Source: CAZWRK01 sp964635875 (GTDB lineage: Bacteria > Pseudomonadota > Gammaproteobacteria > Burkholderiales > Aquaspirillaceae). Taken from it: 45,462 nucleotides of DNA. Shown piece by piece: positions 33,001 to 40,867 of the stretch. The stretch lies in the NCBI GenBank assembly GCA_964635875.1, contig CAZWRK010000016.1:1-45462 (forward strand), read 5' to 3'. Positions within the stretch are counted from its first letter, which is position 1. Every line of letters starts with the position of its first letter. Both the position numbers and the translations under genes were made by a program. The notes beneath the pieces were generated by a model. That model saw nothing but the letters and a program-made list of their open reading frames with translations. It was not told the DNA's origin and ran no database searches.

Positions 33001-33557
33001 CCCATCCTCGCATCTTCACCCTGTCCGTGCTGCTGGGCCTCGGCCTGCAGGCCGTGCTGCTGCTGGTCACGGTGACGTGCTTCGGCTGCGCGGCGGGGCA
33101 GGCGCCCAAGGACGCGCCGGGCTCGGTCGATTCGGGCGTCGCGCGCTACGAACACATGCAGGCCGAGACGTTCTTCGTGCTGCCGGAAGATGAACGGAAG
33201 CGCCGCGTGGAAGAAGGTTGGTCGAAGGCGCGCGCGTTCGTGCTGGCCTTCGCGGTCGATACCAAGCGCTCGCATCTGGCGGCGTCTGCCGTCCCGCGGC
33301 TCGACGTGTACCGGACCTCGGAGGAAGTCGATGCAGCCAGCGGCAAGAAATATACGGGCAAGGTCCATGCGGGCTTCACCGACCGTCGCCTGTGCCGCGT
33401 TGGCCTGCTGGGCTACGACGAAGACACGCTGATCCACGAGGCCGCGCACTGGTACCTCAACACCGACGACTGCGAACTGTGCGAGGAAGCCGTGCGCTGG
33501 GCGCGCAAGCACCCGAACGCGATCGAAGAAGGGTTGAACGGACTCAGGCACCGCTGA
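32997..33557 (+). CDS. Lipoprotein-like metalloprotease (HExxH)
   Basis: A 186-residue protein starting at GTG 32997. An N-terminal hydrophobic signal (VLLGLGLQAVLLLVTV) ends in a lipobox-like CFGC with Cys31; the -3 and -2 residues are not standard, so it may be a membrane anchor instead. Residues 147-151 are HEAAH, the zinc-metalloprotease HExxH motif, and Glu163/164 in CELCEEAV could give the third ligand as in gluzincins. A zinc peptidase outside the cytoplasmic membrane may cut peptidoglycan peptides or envelope proteins; it is a candidate lysis or anti-host-surface factor. Confidence 0.65.
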   Translation: MTHPRIFTLSVLLGLGLQAVLLLVTVTCFGCAAGQAPKDAPGSVDSGVARYEHMQAETFFVLPEDERKRRVEEGWSKARAFVLAFAVDTKRSHLAASAVPRLDVYRTSEEVDAASGKKYTGKVHAGFTDRRLCRVGLLGYDEDTLIHEAAHWYLNTDDCELCEEAVRWARKHPNAIEEGLNGLRHR

Positions 33558-33598
33558 GGCGCGCTGAGGCACATCGGCTCGAAGACCGGAGGATGGAC

Positions 33599-34132
33599 AT
33601 GCGGAAGGTCGAAGAACTCTCGAATCCCACCAGTTGCTTGAACAAGGCCCAGGACGGGGAATGGCTCTTCGTACTGCTGGGCCGCGATGTGGCGGCTCCG
33701 TTGGCCGTGCGAGCCTGGATCGAAGCTCGCATACGCCTGGGCAAGAACCAGAGGTCCGATGCGCAGATTGTTGACGCGCAACGCTGGATCGTTCAGGTGC
33801 TCATGGAACGGGGCGTATCGGCCAACGCCGCGCCCGCCGACCTGCAGCCCGTCAACGAGGAAGAACAGGAACTCTGCGACGCGGCGGTGCGGGCCGTGCT
33901 GGCCACCGTGCGGGCCTCGCGCGCTTCCGGCAAGTACGCGGCGTACGCCTGGCTAGGCGAGACCGAAGAGAATCAGGTCCACCACGCCTTTGAGCACGTT
34001 CGGGAACTCGAAAAGAAGTATGGCGACTTCACGATGTTCAAGCCCAACGAAGACCATCTGGCGCACCTGCTGACGCGCGGCGCGATCCTGCAGGCCAAGA
34101 TCGCGCGTCGGCCTCCGGAACCGAAGGCCTGA
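33599..34132 (+). CDS. Hypothetical protein with His-rich phage domain
   Basis: A 177-residue protein; GGAGG (33588-33592) and spacing favour ATG 33599 over 33593. The C-terminal ~50 residues (NQVHHAFEHVRELEKKYGDF and following) look like a small domain repeatedly present in phage early proteins, but I cannot name it with certainty. The middle is helical and Ala-rich. No function assigned. Confidence 0.62.
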   Translation: MRKVEELSNPTSCLNKAQDGEWLFVLLGRDVAAPLAVRAWIEARIRLGKNQRSDAQIVDAQRWIVQVLMERGVSANAAPADLQPVNEEEQELCDAAVRAVLATVRASRASGKYAAYAWLGETEENQVHHAFEHVRELEKKYGDFTMFKPNEDHLAHLLTRGAILQAKIARRPPEPKA

Positions 34133-34162
34133 ATCCACACCACGAAACCCGGAGAACGGACC

Positions 34163-34513
34163 ATGCGGAAGAGCAAACGAAAAGGAACGGGCACGCGCAC
34201 CGGCCCGGCCAGTTGGTCGCGCGTCGCCGGCGTGATCGCGGTAGAGGCGGCCGAGCCGAAGCGGCTGCAGGGACCCTACAGCGGCACCTCGAAGGCGGCG
34301 CTGAAATGGTCCGGCGCGATCAGCCAGGACGGGCACACGCCGTTCTTCCTGCTCTCGCTGAAATTCTACGACCATGGCGAAGGCCGCTGGTTCAACGTGC
34401 CGCCGCTGCGCGGCCTAGGTCCGCGCGCCGCCAAGGCCCTGATCGAAGCGCTCAATCTGAAGCTGAAGGTGCCGGACCTCGCGCCGGCCCTGGACCCGCA
34501 CAAGCAATCGTGA
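34163..34513 (+). CDS. Hypothetical early protein
   Basis: A 116-residue protein with a very basic start (RKSKRKGTGTRTGP) and a beta-hairpin-rich middle (HTPFFLLSLKFYDHGEGRW). It lies between the hypothetical gene and the ParB-like gene; the gap before the latter contains GTGTAGGCA (34537-34545), also found twice near the right end. No family recognised. Confidence 0.58.
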   Translation: MRKSKRKGTGTRTGPASWSRVAGVIAVEAAEPKRLQGPYSGTSKAALKWSGAISQDGHTPFFLLSLKFYDHGEGRWFNVPPLRGLGPRAAKALIEALNLKLKVPDLAPALDPHKQS

Positions 34514-34591
34514 CCTTCGTGGTGAAAAAGGATTTTGTGTAGGCATTTACCGACCCGCTGTTCTGGACCTGATTGGAAAAGGAGCCGCCGT

Positions 34592-36337
34592 ATGGAAGCA
34601 CCCGTCGCCGTTGCCGCCGGACCCGAGACCGCCGTGGTCCTGCTGACCGAGATCGCGCCGTCACCGCACAACCCGCGCAAGCACTTCGATGAAGCGGGGC
34701 TCGAGGGCCTCGCGGAATCGATCGGAGTCAAGGGGGTTCAGGTGCCCCTGCGCGTCCGGCGCATTCCGCCGATGCTGCGCAAGGGCGAGGCGATCTACGA
34801 GATCATCGCGGGGGAACGGCGCTGGCGCGCGGCCAAGCTCGCGGGCTACAGTCAGGTGCCGGTGCTGATCGTCGAACGCAGCGACGAAGAAGCCCGCGAG
34901 GAACGCCTGGTCGAGAACCTCCAGCGCGAGGACCTGACGGCGCTCGAAGAGGCGCAGGGCTACCGCGACCTGATCGACATGGGCAAGCACGACGTACACA
35001 CCCTCGCCAAGAAGGTCGGGAAGTCGCCGAGCCATATCTATGGCTGCCTGCAGATGCTCAAATTCCCGGTCAAGATCGGGAAGGCGCTCGAACAGGGCCT
35101 CCTGCCGCCTGGCCACGCCCTGGAGATCGCGCGCCTGGCCACGCCCGAGCAGCAGGACCTCGCTTACCAGGCCTGTCTCGGCAAGGTGACCCTGATCGCC
35201 GACAAGGCCGAACAGAACCAGGAGATTCATACCCGCGCGCTGCTGCCGCTCAAGGACCTCCGGGTCTACGTCGATCGCCAGCTCAAGCGCCTGCTCGCGG
35301 CCGCGCCTTTCAAGCTCGACGATGCGGGGCTCTGTCCCAAGGCCGGGGCCTGCGCGGCCTGCCGGTTTAATACGGCCAGCGAAGCCTTCCTGAAGGAAGC
35401 GGACCTCTTTGACCATCGCGAAGCGGCAAAGGGCGCGCCGGTCTGCCGGAACGGCGAATGTTACGACCGCAAGGTCGACCTGCACGTCAAGCGCCAGCTC
35501 GCCGCCGCGAAGGCCGCCGGAGAGAAGGTGGTGCCGATCTCTCACGAAGCCAGCCCCGCCGCCGGCGACGGGAAGGATTGGCCGCGCGACAAGCCCGTGC
35601 CCGCGAACCTCTATCAGGAGGTGAAGCCCACCGCGAAGGACGCCGTGAAGGGCGTTCTGGTGGACGGGCCCGCGAAGGGCAAGGTCCTCTCGGTCAAGCT
35701 CCCTCAGGACGTGGCGGTCGCGAAGGGCGTCGTGAAGGCCAGCGCACCGGGGATGCCGAAGAAGGGCAAGGATCAGGGATCAGCGGTCAGTGGTCAGGGG
35801 AACAAAAGCCCGGCCAAGACCAAGAAGGATCAGCACGAAGAGGTGAAGTATCGCCGTCAGGCCTTCGTCTGCGACAGAATCCAGGCGGAACTGGAAGTGC
35901 CCGCCGAGAGTTTCCCCGATTTTATCAAGGCGAACGGCGCGGCCTGGGGCGCGCGCCTGATGGAACTGGTGGCCATCTTCGGTGCCGTGATCGAGCACGA
36001 CGAGAAACCCTGGGAGTCGCTCAAGAAGCTGCGGGGCAAGATGGTCATCGCCCGCAACTCCGGCGAACGAGTATGGGAGGGCGTCGTCGAGGCCTTCCTG
36101 CCGCGCGTAAGCTACCGCGGGATGAGCGACGAGGTCCCGCTGGCGGAATGCTACGAGCACGCGCGCGAGATCGCGGCGCTGATCGGGCTCGACTGGAAGA
36201 AGCTCGAGGCCGAGGCCGCGAAGGAAATCCCGGAGCCGACCGCGCTGCGCGTGGTGGAAGCGCCGAAGCTGAAGGGCCAGAAGCTCAAGAAGGGCGAAGG
36301 CTCGCGCCCGAACAAGAAGGCGAAGGGGAAGAAGTAA
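34592..36337 (+). CDS. ParB-like protein with Cys-rich extension
   Basis: A 581-residue protein; AAAAGGAG precedes ATG 34592. The N-terminal ParB domain has HNPRKHF (~26-32) and the CTP-binding GERRWRAAKLAG (74-85), then a helix-turn-helix (DVHTLAKKVGKSPSHIYGCL, 134-153) that should bind a parS-like site. Residues ~248-300 hold a Cys cluster (LCPKAGACAAC ... VCRNGECYDRK). The C-terminus is long and Lys-rich. A GTCAG mini-repeat (35771-35801) is read in frame within it. Partition/nuclease proteins of this kind occur in temperate phages and plasmids, but no ParA partner was seen, so DNA binding or transcriptional regulation are alternatives. Confidence 0.82.
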   Translation: MEAPVAVAAGPETAVVLLTEIAPSPHNPRKHFDEAGLEGLAESIGVKGVQVPLRVRRIPPMLRKGEAIYEIIAGERRWRAAKLAGYSQVPVLIVERSDEEAREERLVENLQREDLTALEEAQGYRDLIDMGKHDVHTLAKKVGKSPSHIYGCLQMLKFPVKIGKALEQGLLPPGHALEIARLATPEQQDLAYQACLGKVTLIADKAEQNQEIHTRALLPLKDLRVYVDRQLKRLLAAAPFKLDDAGLCPKAGACAACRFNTASEAFLKEADLFDHREAAKGAPVCRNGECYDRKVDLHVKRQLAAAKAAGEKVVPISHEASPAAGDGKDWPRDKPVPANLYQEVKPTAKDAVKGVLVDGPAKGKVLSVKLPQDVAVAKGVVKASAPGMPKKGKDQGSAVSGQGNKSPAKTKKDQHEEVKYRRQAFVCDRIQAELEVPAESFPDFIKANGAAWGARLMELVAIFGAVIEHDEKPWESLKKLRGKMVIARNSGERVWEGVVEAFLPRVSYRGMSDEVPLAECYEHAREIAALIGLDWKKLEAEAAKEIPEPTALRVVEAPKLKGQKLKKGEGSRPNKKAKGKK

Positions 36338-36344
36338 AGCGCTT

Positions 36345-36375
36345 GCCCCAGGCCATGGGTTTCATGGCCTGGGGC
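36345..36375 (+). terminator. Perfect 13-bp hairpin after the ParB-like gene
   Basis: GCCCCAGGCCATG (36345-36357)/CATGGCCTGGGGC (36363-36375), 5-base loop, located 8 bases after the ParB-like stop. No T-run follows, so it may be a terminator of weaker type or an RNA-stability element. Confidence 0.5.
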
Positions 36376-36418
36376 TGTCAGTCAGCGCGCTCGGTCGTCT
36401 GGATTTCTTACTGCGGTG

Positions 36419-36501
36419 CGGCTCGCTTCGTTCGTCCGGGGTTGCTCGGCTGTTACGGCTCGCTTTTTCTTCGCGGGTCAATCGTCCACAACGGCTCGCT
36501 T
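36419..36501 (+). repeat. Three direct repeats CGGCTCGCTT (iteron/parS-like)
   Basis: CGGCTCGCTT occurs at 36419-36428, 36456-36465 and 36492-36501, spaced 37 and 36 bases. Each is followed by an imperfectly related TTCG-GGGT part. They lie in the gap between the ParB-like and C5-methylase genes. Binding sites for the neighbouring ParB-like protein, replication iterons, or operators are candidates. Confidence 0.6.
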
Positions 36502-36553
36502 TACATCTTCGGGTGGCTCCAGATCACCGGCTGCAAAAAAGGGTAGCGAAAAA

Positions 36554-38344
36554 ATGGCACGTGTAAAGGCCGAACTGATCGTGGACAGCTTCGCCGGTGG
36601 CGGCGGGGCCTCGCTGGGTATCCAGTGGGCGCTGGGGCGTTCGCCCGACATCGCCATCAACCACGACCCGGCCGCGATCCGCATGCACACGGCCAACCAC
36701 CCCGAGACCAAGCACTACCAGGCCAACGTCTGGAAGATCGACCCGCGCAAGGCCTGCCGCGGCCGTAAGATTCTGGTCTTCTGGTGCAGCCCCGACTGCC
36801 GCCATTTCTCGCGCGCCAAGGGCTCGGCGCCGGTCAGCCCGCGCGTGCGCGGCCTGGCCAACGTGGCGATCGAATGGGCCGAAGCCAAGGCCCCGCGCAT
36901 CATCATGCTGGAAAACGTCCGCGAGTTTCAGGAGTGGGGCCCGCTGATGCCCAAGCGCGACGCCAAGGGCCGCGTGCTTCACGACCTGCACGGCAACCCG
37001 GTCCTGGTGCCCGATCCCACGCGCAAGGGCCGCAGCTTCAAGCGCTTCGTGGGCCGGCTGCGCAACCTCGGCTACCAGGTTGAATTCCGCGACCTCGACG
37101 CGGCCGACTACGGCGCGCCCACGCATCGCAGGCGTCTGTTCCTGATCGCGCGCAACGACGGGGAACCGATCCGCTGGCCCGAGCGCACGCACGCGCCGGC
37201 CGACCGCTGCCCCGCGGAGTGCAAGCCGTACCGCACGGCCGCCGAATGCATCGACTGGACGCTCCCCTGCCCAAGCATCTTCCTCTCGCCCGAAGAAGCC
37301 GCCGCGCAGGGGCTCAAGCGGCCGCTGGCCCCGAACACGCTCGATCGCATTGCCAAGGGGCTCTGGCGCTTCGTGTTCAACGCGAGCGAGCCGTTCATCG
37401 TAACCTGCAACCATGCGGGCCCGGAGTTCCGCGGTCAGGGGCTGGACGAACCGTTCCGCACCATCACGGGCGCGCGGGACGCGCATGCCCTGGTCACGCC
37501 CTACGTCGCGCGCCTGGGCCAGAACGGCGGGAACGGCTCCTATACCTACGATGCTCAGCAGCCGCTTACGACGGTGACCAGCAAGGCCGAGCACCTGCTG
37601 GTGACGCCGTACCTCGTTGGTTACCATTCGGCGAAGCGCGCGAGCGATCAGCGCTGCCATACCGTTGAAGAACCTTTGCCCACGCAGACGACTGAAAATA
37701 GGTATGGGTTGATCGCGCCGACGCTGGTCCAGGTGGGCTACGGCGAACGCGAAGGCCAAGCGCCGCGTGCGCTCGACCTGCACCAGCCGCTGGGCACCGT
37801 GGTCGCAGGAGGGGTCAAGCACGCACTGGTCGCGGCCTTCCTCGCCAAGCACTTCGGCGGCGTGGTGGGCAAGGATGTCCGCAACCCGCTCCCGACGCAG
37901 ACCACGCGCGGCACGCAGACGCAGCTCTGCGCGGCCTACATGGTCCACGCGAACCACGGCGAGAAGCAATGGAGCGACGCGCGCGAACCGCTCCGCACGG
38001 TCACGACGGGCAACCACCACGCGGCCGTGATGGCCTTCCTGGTGAAGTACTACGGCACGGCGTGCGGGCAGGATCTGCGCGACCCGCTGGCCACGGCCAC
38101 CAGCCGCGCGCGCTTCGGCCTTGTGATGGTTTGGGGCGAACCGTGGCTGATCGTGGACATCGGCATGCGCATGCTTACGCCGCGCGAACTCGCCCGCTGC
38201 CAGGGCTTCCCCGATTCGTACATCCTGACCGGCACCAAGACCGAACAGGTGGCCAAGATCGGCAACAGCGTCCCGCCCGTGATGCCCTGCGCGCTGCTGC
38301 GCGCCAACCTGCCCGCGCATCTGCTCGCGGAGGTGGCCGCATGA
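36554..38344 (+). CDS. DNA cytosine-5 methyltransferase with a tandem-repeat region
   Basis: A 596-residue enzyme. Motif I DSFAGGGGAS (11-20) binds SAM; motif IV is CSPDCRHFS with catalytic Cys82 (the SPDC variant rather than PPC); ENV (120-122) is motif VI; GAPTHRRRLF is motif VIII; IGNSVP (569-574) is motif X. Between ~280 and ~520 lie about seven degenerate repeats with a PL-T-T signature, in place of a normal target-recognition domain. It modifies cytosine in an unknown sequence. No partner endonuclease is visible, so it is likely self-protective. The start (ATG 36554) has only a weak ribosome site; an open frame runs upstream to 36416. Confidence 0.9.
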   Translation: MARVKAELIVDSFAGGGGASLGIQWALGRSPDIAINHDPAAIRMHTANHPETKHYQANVWKIDPRKACRGRKILVFWCSPDCRHFSRAKGSAPVSPRVRGLANVAIEWAEAKAPRIIMLENVREFQEWGPLMPKRDAKGRVLHDLHGNPVLVPDPTRKGRSFKRFVGRLRNLGYQVEFRDLDAADYGAPTHRRRLFLIARNDGEPIRWPERTHAPADRCPAECKPYRTAAECIDWTLPCPSIFLSPEEAAAQGLKRPLAPNTLDRIAKGLWRFVFNASEPFIVTCNHAGPEFRGQGLDEPFRTITGARDAHALVTPYVARLGQNGGNGSYTYDAQQPLTTVTSKAEHLLVTPYLVGYHSAKRASDQRCHTVEEPLPTQTTENRYGLIAPTLVQVGYGEREGQAPRALDLHQPLGTVVAGGVKHALVAAFLAKHFGGVVGKDVRNPLPTQTTRGTQTQLCAAYMVHANHGEKQWSDAREPLRTVTTGNHHAAVMAFLVKYYGTACGQDLRDPLATATSRARFGLVMVWGEPWLIVDIGMRMLTPRELARCQGFPDSYILTGTKTEQVAKIGNSVPPVMPCALLRANLPAHLLAEVAA

Positions 38345-38916
38345 GGATGCTTAGTTTCGCCCTTACCGAGCAGCAATTCCTGGACGACCTGAAGGACATC
38401 ACGCGGCGGCTGGGGTGGCTCGATCTGACGCCCGGCGAACTGCTGGTGGCGGTGCGCAAGTCGCAGGGGTTGAAGCGCGGCGAACGGCCCATCTGTCTGG
38501 GCGTGATCGCCGTGGCCAGCGTGCGCCGCGAACGGCTTTGGGAAATCACCCTCGACGACGTGCGGCGCGAAGGCTTTCCGAACATGACGACGGGCGGCTT
38601 TGTGGAGATGTTCTGCCGGCACATGAAGTGCAAGCCGAGTACGCCGGTCACGCGCATCGAGTTCCGCAAAGTGCGCTATCAGCTTTCGACGCGCGCGAAC
38701 GAACTGCTTAAGTTCCTTGCGAAGGGCCGCGACTGCGAATTCCCGATCCGGCTGTACGGCTCGATCGATGCCGTCTGCCGTCATGGCCTCGGGCGCATGG
38801 TCCCTGGGGAAGGCATCAAGGCCCTCGAGATCACCAACGCTGGCCGCGCCGAACTCTTCCGCCGTTCCCGCCCCACGCCCAAGCGCGGCTTCTGCCGCTT
38901 TGAGGTGCGCGCATGA
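38341..38916 (+). CDS. ASCH-like domain protein
   Basis: A 191-residue protein beginning in an overlap with the methylase stop (alternative ATG 38347). Residues 1-110 (LSFALTEQQFLDDLKDITRRLGW start, GVIAVASVRRE core, REGFPNMT segment) match the ASCH domain of the PUA-like superfamily, thought to bind RNA or modified nucleotides. The last ~80 residues form another unrecognised domain. Phage ASCH proteins often sit with DNA modification genes, as here, but their role is unknown. Confidence 0.7.
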   Translation: MRMLSFALTEQQFLDDLKDITRRLGWLDLTPGELLVAVRKSQGLKRGERPICLGVIAVASVRRERLWEITLDDVRREGFPNMTTGGFVEMFCRHMKCKPSTPVTRIEFRKVRYQLSTRANELLKFLAKGRDCEFPIRLYGSIDAVCRHGLGRMVPGEGIKALEITNAGRAELFRRSRPTPKRGFCRFEVRA

Positions 38917-39440
38917 GCGAACTGATCGCTGGGGCAACCATGGAACGCAATGCCTATATCGATGGCCATTATCGCTACTGGCTTGAACGTCGTTGGGCCG
39001 ACGGCCCCGCATGCCTCTTCTGCATGCTCAACCCGAGTACGGCCGACCACCTGAAAGACGACCCGACCATTCGGCGGTGCATGGGCTTCGCGAAGGCGCA
39101 TTCCTGCTCCGCGCTGTGGGTCGTGAACCTGTACGCCTGGCGTTCGACCACGCCTGAGGATGTCTTAAAAGCGCCTGATCCGGTCGGGCCGGCGAATGAC
39201 GATCACATCGCCTACTATGCCAGCAAGGCCATGATGATCATTGCGGGTTGGGGCTCCCTTGGCCGATGGGACCGCGCCCAGCTTGTGATGCATCTTTTGC
39301 AGCGCGGCGGTAAAGAGGGCACCCGCGCCAATCGGCAGGTGTACTGCCTCGGCCGCACCAAGAACGGGATGCCGAAACATCCGCTGTACGTCGAAGGCAA
39401 GGCCGTCGCGGCTCCATTTGAAATGGAGGCGCGCGCATGA
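38913..39440 (+). CDS. DUF1643-type protein
   Basis: A 175-residue protein whose LFCMLNPSTADHLKDDPTIRRCMGFAK (around 30-56), VVNLYAWRSTTPEDV and CLGRTKNGMPKHPLYV segments are those of the DUF1643 family, common in phages and of unknown function. It overlaps the preceding gene by 4 bases and the integrase by 4 bases. Confidence 0.8.
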   Translation: MSELIAGATMERNAYIDGHYRYWLERRWADGPACLFCMLNPSTADHLKDDPTIRRCMGFAKAHSCSALWVVNLYAWRSTTPEDVLKAPDPVGPANDDHIAYYASKAMMIIAGWGSLGRWDRAQLVMHLLQRGGKEGTRANRQVYCLGRTKNGMPKHPLYVEGKAVAAPFEMEARA

Positions 39441-40867
39441 CGGAACTCGTGTTGCGCATCATCGTCGAACACGCTACCCCTGGAAGCCATCCGGGGGCCG
39501 TTCCGGTCCTCGTGGTTCAAGGGGGATCGCCGATGCAACCAATGCCGCGCGACGGCCTGGCGTTCGACTGGACGGGCATGCTCGAAAGGTACCTGACGTG
39601 GGGCCGAACCCAGGGCGGAAAGACGGGCGGGCCTTGGAGTCCCGATCATCTGCGCCAGACGACCAAGCGCTGTCAGTGGTGGGTGGAAAAACTCGCGCGC
39701 GAACCCTTCGACCTCGGCTCGCTGCCGCTCGCGCGCCTGGAAGAGCTCGCGCAGGCCATCGGCCGGCGCTTCGACCGGCGCGGCAAGGTGCTGCCGGTCG
39801 CGCCCAAGACGCGCAAAGACTACCTGGCGGCGCTGCTGGCTTGGCGCACCTGGGCCGAACGCCGCGACCTGATCCGCATCCCGGTGCCCGATCCGCTTCG
39901 CGCGCTGCGCAAGCCGAGCGGCGAGGCCGAGACCGAATGGCGCGGGCTGACCGCCGAGGAATTCCAGCAGCTACTGGCCGTCGCGCCGATGGGCCGGCGG
40001 GAAATCTATTCCGTGATGGCTCTGACGGGCCTGCGCCGCCGCGAGTTCCGGGATCTGAAGGTGAAGTACTTCGACAAGGCCAACCAGCGGCTGGTGATTC
40101 CGGCCGGTGGGAGTGCGATCGGCGGGACCAAGAACGCCAAGAAGGCCTATGTGCCGCTGCCGCCGTGCGTCTTCGAATTCGTGGCGAAGCGGGCCCAGCA
40201 CAAGGAACCCGACGACGACCTGTACGTCTTTTCAAAGACGGCGCTGTCGAGGAAGTTCGGGGAGGACTGCGAGGCCGCTGGCATCCAGCGCGTGACGCCC
40301 GAAGGCAAGGCGGTGCTGCACGGCATGCGCGACACGGCCGCGTCGGTCCTGCAGCAGATGGGCTATTCGCTGACGCTGGCGGCGAAGTTCGTGCGCCACG
40401 GCGACGAACGGCTTACGCGGAAGCGGTACACGAACATCTCGGCCGACGAGATCGGAAGCGCCGCAGCCGCGCTGGGGGATCGCCTGGGGATCGCGCTGGA
40501 ACCCACGGAGGCGAGGGACGCGGCAAACCCCGCATCCCCCTGCCCTTCACAACCCGTATGTAATCAGGAAGTTAGCGAAGTAAAAAATGGTGGGCGCACA
40601 GGGACTCGAACCCCCCCAAGGGATGGCGTTTCTTACAACTTCATCTTTCCGAATGGTTTGGGGCTCCCTCAAGGGGCTAGTTTTGGGCAGCAGGTTGGCG
40701 CGCTGATTGATGCCGCATTGCGTCTGCCGGAAGCGCGGCGCGCCGATGGGCTTCGCACGATCGAGGAAGTGCTCAAGCAACTCGCGGCCATCCCGCCCGA
40801 CGAACCGGTCAACATCACGTCTCAAGTCATCAAGATCGAGCCCGCGCGACCGGAGGGCTCGGCGTGA
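39437..40867 (+). CDS. Tyrosine recombinase (integrase) with attP in its reading frame
   Basis: A 476-residue enzyme. Core-binding residues lie N-terminally (WWVEKLAREPFDLG ... YLAALLAWRTWAERR). Catalytic residues: Arg200 (TGLRRREF), His295 and Arg298 (HGMR), His321 (RHGDE), and nucleophile Tyr331 (RKRYTN). GGAGG stands before ATG 39437 in an ATGA overlap; ATG 39533 with GGGGGA is an alternative. The catalytic domain ends about residue 360, but the frame runs on through a tRNA-3'-end-like sequence (NGGRTGTRTP, 384-393) and ~83 further codons. Strand exchange would therefore separate the tail from the enzyme. It integrates phage DNA at a tRNA gene. Confidence 0.88.
   Translation: MTELVLRIIVEHATPGSHPGAVPVLVVQGGSPMQPMPRDGLAFDWTGMLERYLTWGRTQGGKTGGPWSPDHLRQTTKRCQWWVEKLAREPFDLGSLPLARLEELAQAIGRRFDRRGKVLPVAPKTRKDYLAALLAWRTWAERRDLIRIPVPDPLRALRKPSGEAETEWRGLTAEEFQQLLAVAPMGRREIYSVMALTGLRRREFRDLKVKYFDKANQRLVIPAGGSAIGGTKNAKKAYVPLPPCVFEFVAKRAQHKEPDDDLYVFSKTALSRKFGEDCEAAGIQRVTPEGKAVLHGMRDTAASVLQQMGYSLTLAAKFVRHGDERLTRKRYTNISADEIGSAAAALGDRLGIALEPTEARDAANPASPCPSQPVCNQEVSEVKNGGRTGTRTPPRDGVSYNFIFPNGLGLPQGASFGQQVGALIDAALRLPEARRADGLRTIEEVLKQLAAIPPDEPVNITSQVIKIEPARPEGSA
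40588..40612 (-). other. attP core (identical-looking to a tRNA 3' end)
   Basis: Read on the minus strand this is GGTTCGAGTCCCTGTGCGCCCACCA in two halves: T-loop TTCGAGT, T-stem CCCTG, acceptor arm TGCGCCC, then ACCA. T-stem pairing with the other side breaks at once, so only a tRNA 3' fragment is present, as in phage attP sites. The host tRNA would begin GGGCGCA. No second copy was noticed in the window. Confidence 0.78.

Noticed and set aside
35458..36546. Alternative plus-strand frame within the ParB-like gene
   Set aside because: Arg/Gly-rich out-of-frame reading of a Lys/Ala-rich gene; no start signal.
36524..38320. Long antisense open frame opposite the C5 methylase
   Set aside because: High-GC shadow: no ribosome site, skewed Arg/Val/Ala composition, and the plus strand carries clear methylase motifs.
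40588..40660. Complete tRNA gene at the attP core
   Set aside because: Only the T-loop to CCA part is present; T-stem pairing and the anticodon and D arms are missing.
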